Source of the DNA: a virus
Strand: one strand, 5' to 3'
Virus record (IMG/VR): IMGVR_UViG_3300030106_007757
Coordinates: 1-32,251 of that record
DNA length: 32,251 nucleotides
Part shown: piece after piece, positions 20,440-27,983 of the stretch
Layout of the letters: every line of letters starts with the position of its first letter
Numbering within the stretch: position 1 is the first letter of the stretch
Position numbers and translations under genes: made by a program
The notes under the pieces: generated by a model
What the model was told of the DNA's origin: nothing
The model's database searches: none
Seen by the model: the letters and a program-made list of their open reading frames with translations, nothing else

Positions 20440-22074
20440 GTGTTAGGTGGTTTGTTAAAAAAATTTCCGAGTGGTTATACTCCTAATTCTGCTCAAGTAA
20501 AGCTCTTAAAAAATATCGATCAAGCTTTTGATGATGGCTATAAGTTTGTAGTATGTAATGCACCAACTGGATCTGGTAAGTCGTTTATTTCTAAAACAGT
20601 AAGTAATTCTGCTCGTGAAACTTCTAAAGAGTTTAGAGAGCTAATTAGTAATTATTTAGCTTATAGAAGAGCGCATGGTGGAGGCTACGCATATGAAGAC
20701 CATTGTGACGAAGAACAATCGTTTGGCTGTACTGCTCTAACTATAACAAAAGCTTTACAAGATCAGTATAAAGGTTTATTCGATGATGTTGAAGTATTAA
20801 AAGGTAAATCAAATTATCAATGTGCTGTAGATGACAAGTTTACTGTAGAACTTGCTCCATGCTTACATTTACCTAAATTTAAAGAAGAGTGTTGGTCAAA
20901 AAACATATGTCCTTATTACGAGCAGCGTAATAAAGCATTAGTATCTAGCTTTAATACCTTAAACTATAACATGTTTTTTTCTTTACCTGATCATTTAAAG
21001 AAAAGACAATTTTTAATTTGTGATGAAGCTGCAGAGCTTGAAGATCAATTAGTAAAAGAATTTTCATGTGCTGTAAACTTTGATATGCTTAAGAGTTTTC
21101 ATATTCAAGTTAGACCGTTTTATTCGAAAAATAATATACAGGTGTTAAAATGGATTAATAATTTAATAATTGATCTAAATGATAAAATAGAAGAATTAAA
21201 AGATGTAGTTAATACAACTAAAAAGAATAACAAATATATTATTTCTATAAAAAATAACTTAATAAGTTTACGTAACTTACATTCAAAGCTTTCTCTTATT
21301 TGTGATACCTGGAAAGAGAGTGAATATATTTTTGAAACAAGTAAAAAGGGTATCACCTTTATGCCGCTAAAAGTTAATAACCTTTCTAATCATTTGTTTA
21401 AGTATGCTGATAAGGTAATTTTAATGTCTGCTACAATTATTGATCCGAATAATTTTTGTAAAAGCTTAGGTATAGATAAGTTTAAATACGTTGAAGCAGA
21501 ATCTTCCTTTAAAGCAGAAAACGCTCCTATATACTGTAATACTAAATTTAAATTAAACTATCATAATCTTAAAAGAAATCTCCCTAAGGTAGTGGATCAA
21601 ATACAAGAAATATGTAACTTTCATAAAAATGATAAAGGTATAATTCATACACATAATAATACTATTACATCACATCTTTCAGATAATTTAACTAATAAGC
21701 GATTTTTAATTAGAGAACCTGGAGTGAGAAACGAAATGATATTAGAGCAGCATACTTTAAATAACGATCCTACTGTTCTTATATCCCCTTCTATGTCTCA
21801 TGGAGTAGATCTTAAAGATAATCTAGCTAGATTTCAAATTATAGTTAAAGCTCCTTATTTACCTACTAAAGATAAAAGAATTGAAAGACTAATGAAAGAA
21901 GACTTTGATTGGTATACAAATAAAATGCTTTGCTCGTTAATTCAGTCTTGTGGAAGAGGTGTTAGATCACATAAAGATCATTGCATAACATATATTTTAG
22001 ACGGGGCTATAGTAGAAAGTGTAGTTAATAACAAGCATAAGTTACCAAAATATTTCATCGATAGGTTTTTGTAA
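20440..22074 (+). CDS. DEAD-like superfamily 2 helicase of the XPD/DinG (Rad3) type
   Basis: A 544-residue protein from a GTG start (an ATG two bases earlier runs straight into a stop in its frame). VVCNAPTGSGKSFISKT (residues ~37-53) is motif I, FLICDEAAELEDQ is motif II (DEAA, the DEAH-like box of Rad3 enzymes), VILMSATII is motif III, LISPSMSHGVDLKDN is motif V-like and LIQSCGRGVRSHKDH is motif VI. Between motifs I and II four cysteines, spaced C-x12-C-x9-C-x5-C (in YQC, APC, EEC and NIC), sit where XPD/DinG enzymes hold a 4Fe-4S cluster. These helicases unwind DNA 5'-to-3', often at damaged or R-loop DNA. T4 has no such gene among its Dda/UvsW/41 helicases. Its role in this phage is unknown. 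Confidence 0.85.
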   Translation: MLGGLLKKFPSGYTPNSAQVKLLKNIDQAFDDGYKFVVCNAPTGSGKSFISKTVSNSARETSKEFRELISNYLAYRRAHGGGYAYEDHCDEEQSFGCTALTITKALQDQYKGLFDDVEVLKGKSNYQCAVDDKFTVELAPCLHLPKFKEECWSKNICPYYEQRNKALVSSFNTLNYNMFFSLPDHLKKRQFLICDEAAELEDQLVKEFSCAVNFDMLKSFHIQVRPFYSKNNIQVLKWINNLIIDLNDKIEELKDVVNTTKKNNKYIISIKNNLISLRNLHSKLSLICDTWKESEYIFETSKKGITFMPLKVNNLSNHLFKYADKVILMSATIIDPNNFCKSLGIDKFKYVEAESSFKAENAPIYCNTKFKLNYHNLKRNLPKVVDQIQEICNFHKNDKGIIHTHNNTITSHLSDNLTNKRFLIREPGVRNEMILEQHTLNNDPTVLISPSMSHGVDLKDNLARFQIIVKAPYLPTKDKRIERLMKEDFDWYTNKMLCSLIQSCGRGVRSHKDHCITYILDGAIVESVVNNKHKLPKYFIDRFL

Positions 22075-22080
22075 TAAATA
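22073..22080 (+). promoter_or_regulatory. Late-promoter-like octamer (AATAAATA) before gp15
   Basis: AATAAATA overlaps the helicase stop codon and lies 11 bases before the gp15 ATG at 22092. One mismatch to T4 TATAAATA. It opens the virion-gene block. Confidence 0.5.
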
Positions 22081-22091
22081 TATAAGTACGA

Positions 22092-23294
22092 ATGAAGAAA
22101 AGAGCATTTCATTTTGAAATTAAAAATCTTTTAACGCAATTTATTGCGGCTTTTGATGATGTAGTAATTAGTAGATGGAATAAAGATCGATCAGCTAAAT
22201 CTAACATCGAAGTGAGATATGTATTTGCCCCTAAGCATAGGGTAATGTATGATATTATTAATAAAGCACAAAATATTACCCTACCAGCAGTTGCTGTAAA
22301 CCTAACTAGTATTTCAAGAGACGAGTCGCGTGTATTTAATAAACTCGCACCAACATATATACCCGCAGAACTTGATTCTAATCCGAGAGTTTCATCTAAA
22401 TTTTTAATGCCTGTACCGGTTAATTTAGAAGTTAGTATGTCTATTTTAGCTAGATATATGGAAGATGTAGATCAAATTATATCTAACTTTGCTCCATATA
22501 ATAACCCTTATATTATTCTTTCATGGCCGGTACCTAAAGCCTTTGGCGCAGATTATGATCAAGAAATAAGAAGTGAAGTTTTATGGTCTGGAGAGTTATC
22601 GTACAATACACCTACAGATACAACTTATAGTGATAAATTTAGAATAACAGTAGATACTACATTTACAATTAAAGGTTGGTTGTTCCCGGAAAAGAAAGAC
22701 ACACAAGGTACAATTTATAAAGTAGATAGTAATTTCGTAGCTGTTGATTTAAGAAATAGAATATATAACCCTCTTGATAGACAAGAAGTAGTTGATAGTT
22801 ATGAAACTCAAGGCTACGGTGCTTTATCTGGATATAATGATACAGTTCCTACTAACTATTCGGAAATGGTCACTGTATCAGGTAGACCAGAATTTACTAA
22901 TATATTTTATACTTCTACTGGTGCTAATGTAGAAATGAGAAATGAAGTACCAATATTATCAACCTTAGATAATAGCTTTTTATTATTTGGAAAGCGTTTT
23001 AATTATAGTAATAATTTTTATCTAAGTTCAGAAAATACCAATGATGTTAATGGAGAAGTAGATCAATTCTTTTCTAATTATCAAGTTATAACTTCTGGTG
23101 ATGATAATGTACCCACTATAAGTGGATTTAAACTTAGTGATTCGAATTTTACAGTAGCAAATGATAATATAGTAAGTTTTTACTTCCCCGCCAATACCTT
23201 AAGCGGTCATGGGAGATTTACTTTAGTAACCGCAAACGAAGCTGGTTGGGCAACATCTTACCAAGCCACTAGCTCTATCATACACTTAGCATAA
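22092..23294 (+). CDS. 15: gp15-like tail sheath terminator/stabiliser
   Basis: A 400-residue protein. Its first ~220 residues match the T4 gp15 layout: IEVRYVFAPKHRVMYDIINK (T4: V-P-I-T-Y-A-S-K-E-H...), LPAVAVNLTSISRD, PVPVNLEVSMSILARYMEDV followed by DQIISNFAPYNNPYI (T4: P-I-x-x-x-Y-E-L-S-I-F-T-R-Y-E-D-D...I-L-P-Y-F-x-P), and FRITVDTTFTIKGWLFPE (T4: F-E-V-N-G-W-M-Y-P). gp15 caps the finished sheath and tube and joins tail to neck. T4 gp15 is ~270 residues; here ~180 extra residues (230-400) form a beta-rich, Ser/Thr/Asn-rich C-terminal domain with no family I recognise. Followed directly by the portal gene. Confidence 0.78.
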   Translation: MKKRAFHFEIKNLLTQFIAAFDDVVISRWNKDRSAKSNIEVRYVFAPKHRVMYDIINKAQNITLPAVAVNLTSISRDESRVFNKLAPTYIPAELDSNPRVSSKFLMPVPVNLEVSMSILARYMEDVDQIISNFAPYNNPYIILSWPVPKAFGADYDQEIRSEVLWSGELSYNTPTDTTYSDKFRITVDTTFTIKGWLFPEKKDTQGTIYKVDSNFVAVDLRNRIYNPLDRQEVVDSYETQGYGALSGYNDTVPTNYSEMVTVSGRPEFTNIFYTSTGANVEMRNEVPILSTLDNSFLLFGKRFNYSNNFYLSSENTNDVNGEVDQFFSNYQVITSGDDNVPTISGFKLSDSNFTVANDNIVSFYFPANTLSGHGRFTLVTANEAGWATSYQATSSIIHLA

Positions 23295-23297
23295 ATA
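23290..23297 (+). promoter_or_regulatory. Late-promoter-like octamer (CATAAATA) before the portal gene
   Basis: CATAAATA overlaps the gp15 stop codon and ends 8 bases before the ATG at 23306. Seven of eight positions match TATAAATA. Confidence 0.5.
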
Positions 23298-23305
23298 TAT
23301 ACAAG

Positions 23306-25120
23306 ATGCCTGGACCTGGATCATCAACAAGCCCTAATCAAAATCGTTCTTATGTAACGAACGATGGACGTGCTTCTACTTTTGGTAGAAACTTAATTCA
23401 ATATATTCAAAATAGATTACCATACGCAACTGATGGTAGAGGAGAAAACGATGCGTTAAATCCTAAATACAAAGTCTTTCAAAAAGCAGGAATGAGAAGA
23501 GCTGAAGCTTTAGCTAAGGCTTCTATTTCATCTTCTAACCCATACAATAATATTCCTATAGGTGATTTTGCAAAAGATTCATCTTTTGGTGATGTAATGT
23601 ATGCTAATATTCAAGACGATAAGCAAGGTCGTTTGAGAGATTATAGAATTATAGCTGCATATTCTGAAGTAGCTGATGCATTAGATGAAATTTGTGATGA
23701 GTCAATTAATCCTGATGAGTCAGGATGGATTACCAAATTACACTTTAAAGATATTGATCTTACAATAGAACAGAAAGAAATTCTAGATAAACAATTTCAT
23801 AGATATGTTGAGTATTATGATTTAAAAAACAAAGGATGGCAATATTTTAGACAGCTCTTAGTTGAAGGTGAAGTTTTCTTTGAGCAAATTATTCATGAAG
23901 GATATGTAGAAGATGGTGTATTAGGTGTAATAAATCTACCTGCTGAAATTATTGATCCTGTATATAACAATATACAAAACATGCTTGTAAAGGGGTATAT
24001 TTACCGTAAACCTATTTTTAGTCCTACCCACCCCAACAAAGTAGAAAAGATTGAATTTATTCCAATGGATCAAAACCAGATAATGTATGTTAATTCTGGT
24101 GTATATAACGAAACTAAAAACTTTGTAATTCCATTTTTAGAAAATGCTAGACGGCCATATAGACAATTATCTTTAATCGAAGATGCAATTGTAATTTATC
24201 GCTTAGTAAGAGCTCCAGAAAGACTAGTCTTTAATGTGGATGTAGGTAATATGGCTCCACCAAAAGCTGAAGCTTACTTACGTAAATTAATTCAAAATTA
24301 TTGGTCCAGAAAAACATTTGACATGGATCAAAATGATGTAGTTAAAAAGTTTAATCCTCAATCAATGTTAGATGCTTTTTGGTTTGCTAAGAGACAAGGA
24401 TCAGAAGGAACATCAGTGGAACAATTAGCCGGTGGAGCTAATCTTGGAGAACTTTCAGACTTAATGTATTTTATTAAGAAGCTTTATAGAGCTCTTAAAG
24501 TACCTTCAACTAGATTAGATCCAACAGATCAAGCATCTGCAGATGGTTCTACTATATTAAGAGAAGAATTAAAGTTTGCACGGTTTGTAATGAGACAGCA
24601 GCAAAGATTTGCTGCAGGTCTTAAAAAAGGATTTATTACTCATTTAACATTAATGGGGCTGTTCGAACAATATGAACTTAATGAACAAAATCTTGAAATT
24701 GAATTTAATGTTCCTACTAATTTTTACGAGTTAAGAGAGAATCAAAGATTAGAATTAAAATCTAATAACTATAATAATCTTGCAAGTAATGAATTTGTTT
24801 CAGCTACATACGCACAGAAAAAATACCTTGGATGGAAAGATAGAGATATTTTAGCTAATAGAGAGTTCCTTAGAAAAGATGCCGAGCTGCAGTGGGAGAT
24901 GTCGCAAATTGCTGCTGCTGGCCCAGCGTGGAAGGAACAAGCAGTTGCAGGTGAAGTAGCAGGCGATGCTGCTGCAGTAGGAGGTGAAGGCGGCGGTGTA
25001 GGTGGAGGCGGAGCAGGTGATATACCTGACTTCGGAGGAGGTCCAGCAGATACTGGAGGTGAAGAAGTAGAGGTAGCTGCTGAAACAGAAGTAGATGCAG
25101 AAGAAACTGCTGAAGTTTAA
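23306..25120 (+). CDS. 20: Portal vertex protein gp20
   Basis: A 604-residue protein matching T4-like portals: ADALDEICDESINPDESGW, VEGEVFFEQIIHEG, DAIVIYRLVRAPERLVFNVD, VGNMAPPKAEAYLRKLIQNY, FWFAKRQGSEGTSVEQLAGG, LGELSDLMYFIKKLYRALKV and PSTRLDPTDQASADGSTILR followed by EELKFARFV. Twelve copies form the DNA channel at one capsid vertex, nucleate the prohead and dock terminase and neck. T4 gp20 has ~524 residues; the extra length is mostly a C-terminal tail (from ~residue 550) that is Gly/Ala-rich and then strongly acidic. A late-type octamer precedes the gene. Its stop codon overlaps the end of the small convergent gene by 4 bases. Confidence 0.93.
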   Translation: MPGPGSSTSPNQNRSYVTNDGRASTFGRNLIQYIQNRLPYATDGRGENDALNPKYKVFQKAGMRRAEALAKASISSSNPYNNIPIGDFAKDSSFGDVMYANIQDDKQGRLRDYRIIAAYSEVADALDEICDESINPDESGWITKLHFKDIDLTIEQKEILDKQFHRYVEYYDLKNKGWQYFRQLLVEGEVFFEQIIHEGYVEDGVLGVINLPAEIIDPVYNNIQNMLVKGYIYRKPIFSPTHPNKVEKIEFIPMDQNQIMYVNSGVYNETKNFVIPFLENARRPYRQLSLIEDAIVIYRLVRAPERLVFNVDVGNMAPPKAEAYLRKLIQNYWSRKTFDMDQNDVVKKFNPQSMLDAFWFAKRQGSEGTSVEQLAGGANLGELSDLMYFIKKLYRALKVPSTRLDPTDQASADGSTILREELKFARFVMRQQQRFAAGLKKGFITHLTLMGLFEQYELNEQNLEIEFNVPTNFYELRENQRLELKSNNYNNLASNEFVSATYAQKKYLGWKDRDILANREFLRKDAELQWEMSQIAAAGPAWKEQAVAGEVAGDAAAVGGEGGGVGGGGAGDIPDFGGGPADTGGEEVEVAAETEVDAEETAEV

Positions 25121-25479
25121 CGAATAGGGTTAGAAGAGAAATATTGCGCTCTAATAAATAAATCGTGATGTTGACCTGAAGCCGCGGCTGCTGATACTTG
25201 ATTAACGTTTGTAATCCCTCTAATAGTTACTTCTTCATCGGCTTTCAATTGCCAGTAAAAATTTTCATGGTTTGTATTCTTATAATCATTATCCCAAATA
25301 TATATTACTGCACTAGTACTATTTTTAATTATTACTTCTGAACACGGCCAACCGTTAACACCAGCTCCAGAAATCGCTACTGTAGCAGTACCCACTGGTT
25401 GAATAAAAGATCTACATATATTTAAATTGAAATATTCACTTCCGGAATTAGAAGTTGGATAGTTTGATTGTTCTGACAT
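25117..25479 (-). CDS. Small beta-rich protein on the opposite strand; possible virion decoration protein
   Basis: A 120-residue protein starting MSEQSNYPTSNSGSEYFNLN. After a Ser/Asn-rich N-terminus it has alternating hydrophobic strands: FIQPVGTATVAISG, SEVIIKNSTSAVIYIWDND, FYWQLKADEEVTIRGITNVN followed by QVSAAAASG, and LFIRAQYFSS. This looks like a compact beta-sandwich, a form common among phage decoration and fibre-associated proteins, but I know no named family. It is the only minus-strand gene inside the head block, convergent with the portal gene and divergent from gp13. The minus strand has its own AATAAATA octamer 6 bases before the ATG, so it is probably a late gene. No signal or membrane segment. 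Confidence 0.65.
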   Translation of the reverse strand: MSEQSNYPTSNSGSEYFNLNICRSFIQPVGTATVAISGAGVNGWPCSEVIIKNSTSAVIYIWDNDYKNTNHENFYWQLKADEEVTIRGITNVNQVSAAAASGQHHDLFIRAQYFSSNPIR

Positions 25480-25485
25480 ATAAAT

Positions 25486-25493
25486 TATTTATT
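25486..25493 (-). promoter_or_regulatory. Late-promoter-like octamer (AATAAATA, minus strand) before the 25117-25479 gene
   Basis: Plus-strand TATTTATT, i.e. AATAAATA on the minus strand, 6 bases before the ATG. It is the left half of a 20-base perfect palindrome (25486-25505) shared with the gp13 octamer. Confidence 0.5.
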
Positions 25494-25497
25494 CGCG

Positions 25498-25505
25498 AAT
25501 AAATA
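25498..25505 (+). promoter_or_regulatory. Late-promoter-like octamer (AATAAATA) before gp13
   Basis: AATAAATA ends 5 bases (TTTTT) before the ATG at 25511. Right half of the palindrome at 25486-25505. Confidence 0.5.
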
Positions 25506-25510
25506 TTTTT

Positions 25511-26710
25511 ATGGCGCTTGCATGCAATATAACACCACTTTCAGCTTTTTTATCAACAAATCTTAATAGTAAAATAGAAACTTATGATAGATTAGGTGAT
25601 AGAATAAAGAGATCTTTAGGATACCCATTAGTTAGTCTCGAAATACATACAGACCAATTAAGAGAAAATATTCAAATAGCAGTAGAATATTTTACAAAAT
25701 ATGCAGGCTTTACTAAAGAATATCTTATTTTTGATTCAGCAATGTATGAATCTAATAAAGGTATTAGACTAGATCTATTATATACTCTTGCTAATACTGA
25801 TTTAGATTCGAATGCTCAAAGAATGGCTGGTGAAAATCCTTTAGGTCCGGGGCCAGAGTTTTATGGAAGTACTCCAGAGTCTATATTTGTTTGTACATCA
25901 GCAATACTTTCATCTGTTTTTGTTTCTTCTTCAGCTTTATCTTCTACTTTTGCTGCTCCTTCTGCTGCTAGAGGTGTAGCTCAATTTGATCTTTTTGACA
26001 AATCTCTTTACTCGCAAGTAACTGCTTACGATGAATTAGAACGTCCCGAGCTTTCTCTTAATACTTTTGGTTTAAGTTCATCATTTACCGAAAATCAACG
26101 CAGCACATTAACATTTGAAGGATCAGCCTCTGAAGCTGTAATTTACCAAAATGTATATGATTATGATATAATGGACTATAGAAAGGTTGTTGATGTAACA
26201 GACTTCGAAGAAGGCTCTACAACAGGTATAAACACATTATTTACGTTAGAGCAAACACTTGCACAACAAACATACTTTAGTTATGCATTAGGTAATTACG
26301 GATTTGATTTAGTTTCTTGGTATACACTTAAAGAATGGATAGACACCAGAGAAAAAGTATTAGCTATTAAACGTGATATAAAATTTGATCCAAGAACGCA
26401 ATATATGCAAATGTATCCTCAACCTGGTGGTGATAGATTCTATGGGGTATTAGCATGTTATCTTGAAAAGCCAATAAGATCCATTATTATGGAACAATGG
26501 ATATATGAATACTCGTTAGCTTTATCTATGATTACTATTGGTAGAGTAAGAGGTAAGTTTGGTAATGTGTCTTTATTAGGAGGCGGGGCTTTGAATTATG
26601 ATATGCTTCAAGAAGGCATACAACGAAAAGCAGAATTAGAAGGTAAACTGCTGGAAGGCGCATCACCAGGTCTTGGTGATACAGATCCAACATTATTCAT
26701 TGTGGGATGA
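25511..26710 (+). CDS. 13: gp13-like neck protein
   Basis: A 399-residue protein. N-terminal DRIKRSLGYPLVSLEIHTDQ (L-G-x-P-x-V-x-(V/L)-E-x-(T/H)-x-(D/E)-Q) and the following helix match the start of T4 gp13. TLKEWIDTREKVLAIKRDIK precedes a beta region (FDPRTQYMQMYPQPGG) and the C-terminal MEQWIYEYSLALSMITIGRV followed by GKFGNVSLLGGGALN matches the T4 block (K-x-Q-W-x-x-x-L-x-K-F-x-x-V-x-L-L-G-G). gp13 forms the collar ring on the portal with gp14. T4 gp13 has ~309 residues; the extra ~90 are a Ser/Ala-rich middle (about 130-190). Its TGA overlaps the gp4 ATG by 4 bases. Confidence 0.78.
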   Translation: MALACNITPLSAFLSTNLNSKIETYDRLGDRIKRSLGYPLVSLEIHTDQLRENIQIAVEYFTKYAGFTKEYLIFDSAMYESNKGIRLDLLYTLANTDLDSNAQRMAGENPLGPGPEFYGSTPESIFVCTSAILSSVFVSSSALSSTFAAPSAARGVAQFDLFDKSLYSQVTAYDELERPELSLNTFGLSSSFTENQRSTLTFEGSASEAVIYQNVYDYDIMDYRKVVDVTDFEEGSTTGINTLFTLEQTLAQQTYFSYALGNYGFDLVSWYTLKEWIDTREKVLAIKRDIKFDPRTQYMQMYPQPGGDRFYGVLACYLEKPIRSIIMEQWIYEYSLALSMITIGRVRGKFGNVSLLGGGALNYDMLQEGIQRKAELEGKLLEGASPGLGDTDPTLFIVG

Positions 26711-27144
26711 GGAAATGGAGACAGGGTATATTTACACCTACTAATCCGGATAAATTTATAGGTAGTAAAGCTGTTTATAGATCTGGACTTGAATTAAAGT
26801 TTTTTAGATTTTGCGATAATAACGATAATGTAAAAAAGTGGGGTAGTGAAAATGTAATTGTGCCTTATATAAGCCCTTTAGATCATAGAGCTCATAGATA
26901 TTTTGTAGATAATTATATTGAAATATTAGAAGGTAATAAATTAAAAAAGTATCTTGTAGAAATTAAACCATCAAAACAAACAAAACCCCCTACAACAAAA
27001 TATAGAAAACGACAGCATTTATTATATGAACAAAGAGCATATGTTATAAATCAAGCAAAATGGGAAGCAGCTCGTGAATATAGTAAAAAAATTGGCTGTG
27101 AGTTTATTATTTTAACAGAAAAAGAGCTAATTTATAACAAATGA
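26707..27144 (+). CDS. 4: gp4-like head completion protein (nuclease fold)
   Basis: A 145-residue protein, close to T4 gp4 (~150). KWRQGIFTPTNPDKFIG, YRSGLELKFFRFCDNNDNVK, KWGSENVIVPYISPLDHRAH followed by RYFVDNYIEI, and KYLVEIKPSKQTKPP match the gp4 pattern. The residues Glu (in GLELKF), Asp (VDNY) and E-x-K (VEIKP) form the PD-(D/E)xK-type catalytic set also seen in TnsA-like endonucleases. gp4 completes filled heads and is thought to trim DNA at the portal before tail joining. Translationally coupled to gp13 (4-base overlap). Confidence 0.83.
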   Translation: MRKWRQGIFTPTNPDKFIGSKAVYRSGLELKFFRFCDNNDNVKKWGSENVIVPYISPLDHRAHRYFVDNYIEILEGNKLKKYLVEIKPSKQTKPPTTKYRKRQHLLYEQRAYVINQAKWEAAREYSKKIGCEFIILTEKELIYNK

Positions 27145-27151
27145 ATAAATA
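27144..27151 (+). promoter_or_regulatory. Late-promoter-like octamer (AATAAATA) before gp21
   Basis: AATAAATA begins on the last base of the gp4 stop codon and is followed by ATTAC and the ATG at 27157. The 16-base string AATAAATAATTACATG is identical at the start of the 30541 gene. Confidence 0.55.
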
Positions 27152-27156
27152 ATTAC

Positions 27157-27822
27157 ATGTCGTTAAAACTTAACTTGGTTGTAGAAAAACCTGATGTAGA
27201 AGACGAGTTCGAATACATTGAAGAAGAAGTAGATAGAAACTCACCTTCTAATTTATATATTAAAGGCCCATATATGATGGCTGAAGGAGTCAATCGTAAT
27301 AATAGATTGTATCCAATTGACGAATTACAAAGAGAAGCTAATAGATATATTGAAGAGATGGTAAAGCCCGGGCGCGCAATGGGCGAGCTAAATCACCCGA
27401 CTACCGCAGATGTAGATTTAGAAAGAGCTTGTCACATGGTAACCGAGTTAACTCAAGACGGAAATGTTTTTTATGGTAAGTCTAAGGTCTTATCAACACC
27501 ATGTGGTCAAATTGTACGTGCATTAATTAATGATGGTGTTAAAGTTGGTATGTCTTCTAGAGCATTAGGTACATTAGAAGAGGGAAGTAAGCATAATACA
27601 GTTAAAAATATGAAGTTAGTAGCTATAGATTGTGTTGCTGATCCATCTTACCCATCTGCCTTTGTTAATGGTATCTTAGAGTCAAAGCAATGGGTACTAG
27701 TAGACGATAACAAATACGAAGAAGTATATGAAAATTTCGAAAAATCCCTTGAAAGGTTGCCTAAAAAGGACATAGATTCATTTTTACGTGATAGAATTCT
27801 TAGCTTTATTAAATCAATCTAA
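27157..27822 (+). CDS. 21: Prohead core protease gp21
   Basis: A 221-residue protein of the T4 gp21 serine protease family. NLYIKGPYMMAEGVNRNNRL is the conserved N-terminal block (x-G-x-(Y/F)-M-x-x-x-x-x-N-x-N-x-R-x-Y). GRAMGELNHPTTADVDLERA carries catalytic His80, and VKVGMSSRALGTL carries the nucleophile (Ser133 or Ser134). VAIDCVADPSYPSAFVNGIL matches the C-terminal strand-and-P-S block. It cleaves scaffold and capsid proteins after Glu in (L/I)-x-E sites during head maturation; a matching site lies in gp23 here (after Glu57). Next to its substrates gp22 and gp23. Confidence 0.92.
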   Translation: MSLKLNLVVEKPDVEDEFEYIEEEVDRNSPSNLYIKGPYMMAEGVNRNNRLYPIDELQREANRYIEEMVKPGRAMGELNHPTTADVDLERACHMVTELTQDGNVFYGKSKVLSTPCGQIVRALINDGVKVGMSSRALGTLEEGSKHNTVKNMKLVAIDCVADPSYPSAFVNGILESKQWVLVDDNKYEEVYENFEKSLERLPKKDIDSFLRDRILSFIKSI

Positions 27823-27828
27823 TAAATA
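27821..27828 (+). promoter_or_regulatory. Late-promoter-like octamer (AATAAATA) before the small core protein
   Basis: AATAAATA overlaps the gp21 stop codon and ends 5 bases before the ATG at 27834. It would drive the small core protein and gp22 together. Confidence 0.5.
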
Positions 27829-27833
27829 ATAGT

Positions 27834-27980
27834 ATGTCCAAACAAAAACAAAAAATAGCTAAGTTTATTGAGCATATTTCTAGTAAAAATTATGCTAAGG
27901 CACATAAATATTTAAAGAGCGTTGTTGAAGATAAGATAACAAAAAAAATTAACAACGCAACAGAAAAACCACTCTTTTAA
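27834..27980 (+). CDS. Small prohead core protein (gp67/gp68-like), 48 residues
   Basis: A 48-codon gene between gp21 and gp22: starts MSKQKQKIAKFIEHISSKNY, continues AKAHKYLKSVVEDKITKKI and ends ATEKPLF. It is a lysine-rich double helix without Trp. The arrangement (I-x-x-F-I/L-x-x-I-x-x-K-N-Y-x-x-A-x-K-Y-L-x-x-V-V-x-x-K-I-x-x-(K/R)-I) resembles the small prohead core proteins of T4-like phages, which lie beside gp21/gp22 in T4 (67, 68). It has its own octamer and ends 3 bases before the gp22 ATG. Likely helps set the length or shape of the scaffold core. Size and position are the main support. Confidence 0.62.
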   Translation: MSKQKQKIAKFIEHISSKNYAKAHKYLKSVVEDKITKKINNATEKPLF

Positions 27981-27983
27981 ACC

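Larger units (their letters stand above)
25486..25505. repeat. 20-base perfect palindrome formed by two back-to-back late-promoter octamers
   Basis: TATTTATTCGCGAATAAATA reads the same on both strands, centred on CGCG. It fills most of the 31-base gap between two divergent virion genes, with one octamer for each direction. The four-base centre makes the two promoters face apart with overlapping upstream zones. Confidence 0.9.
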
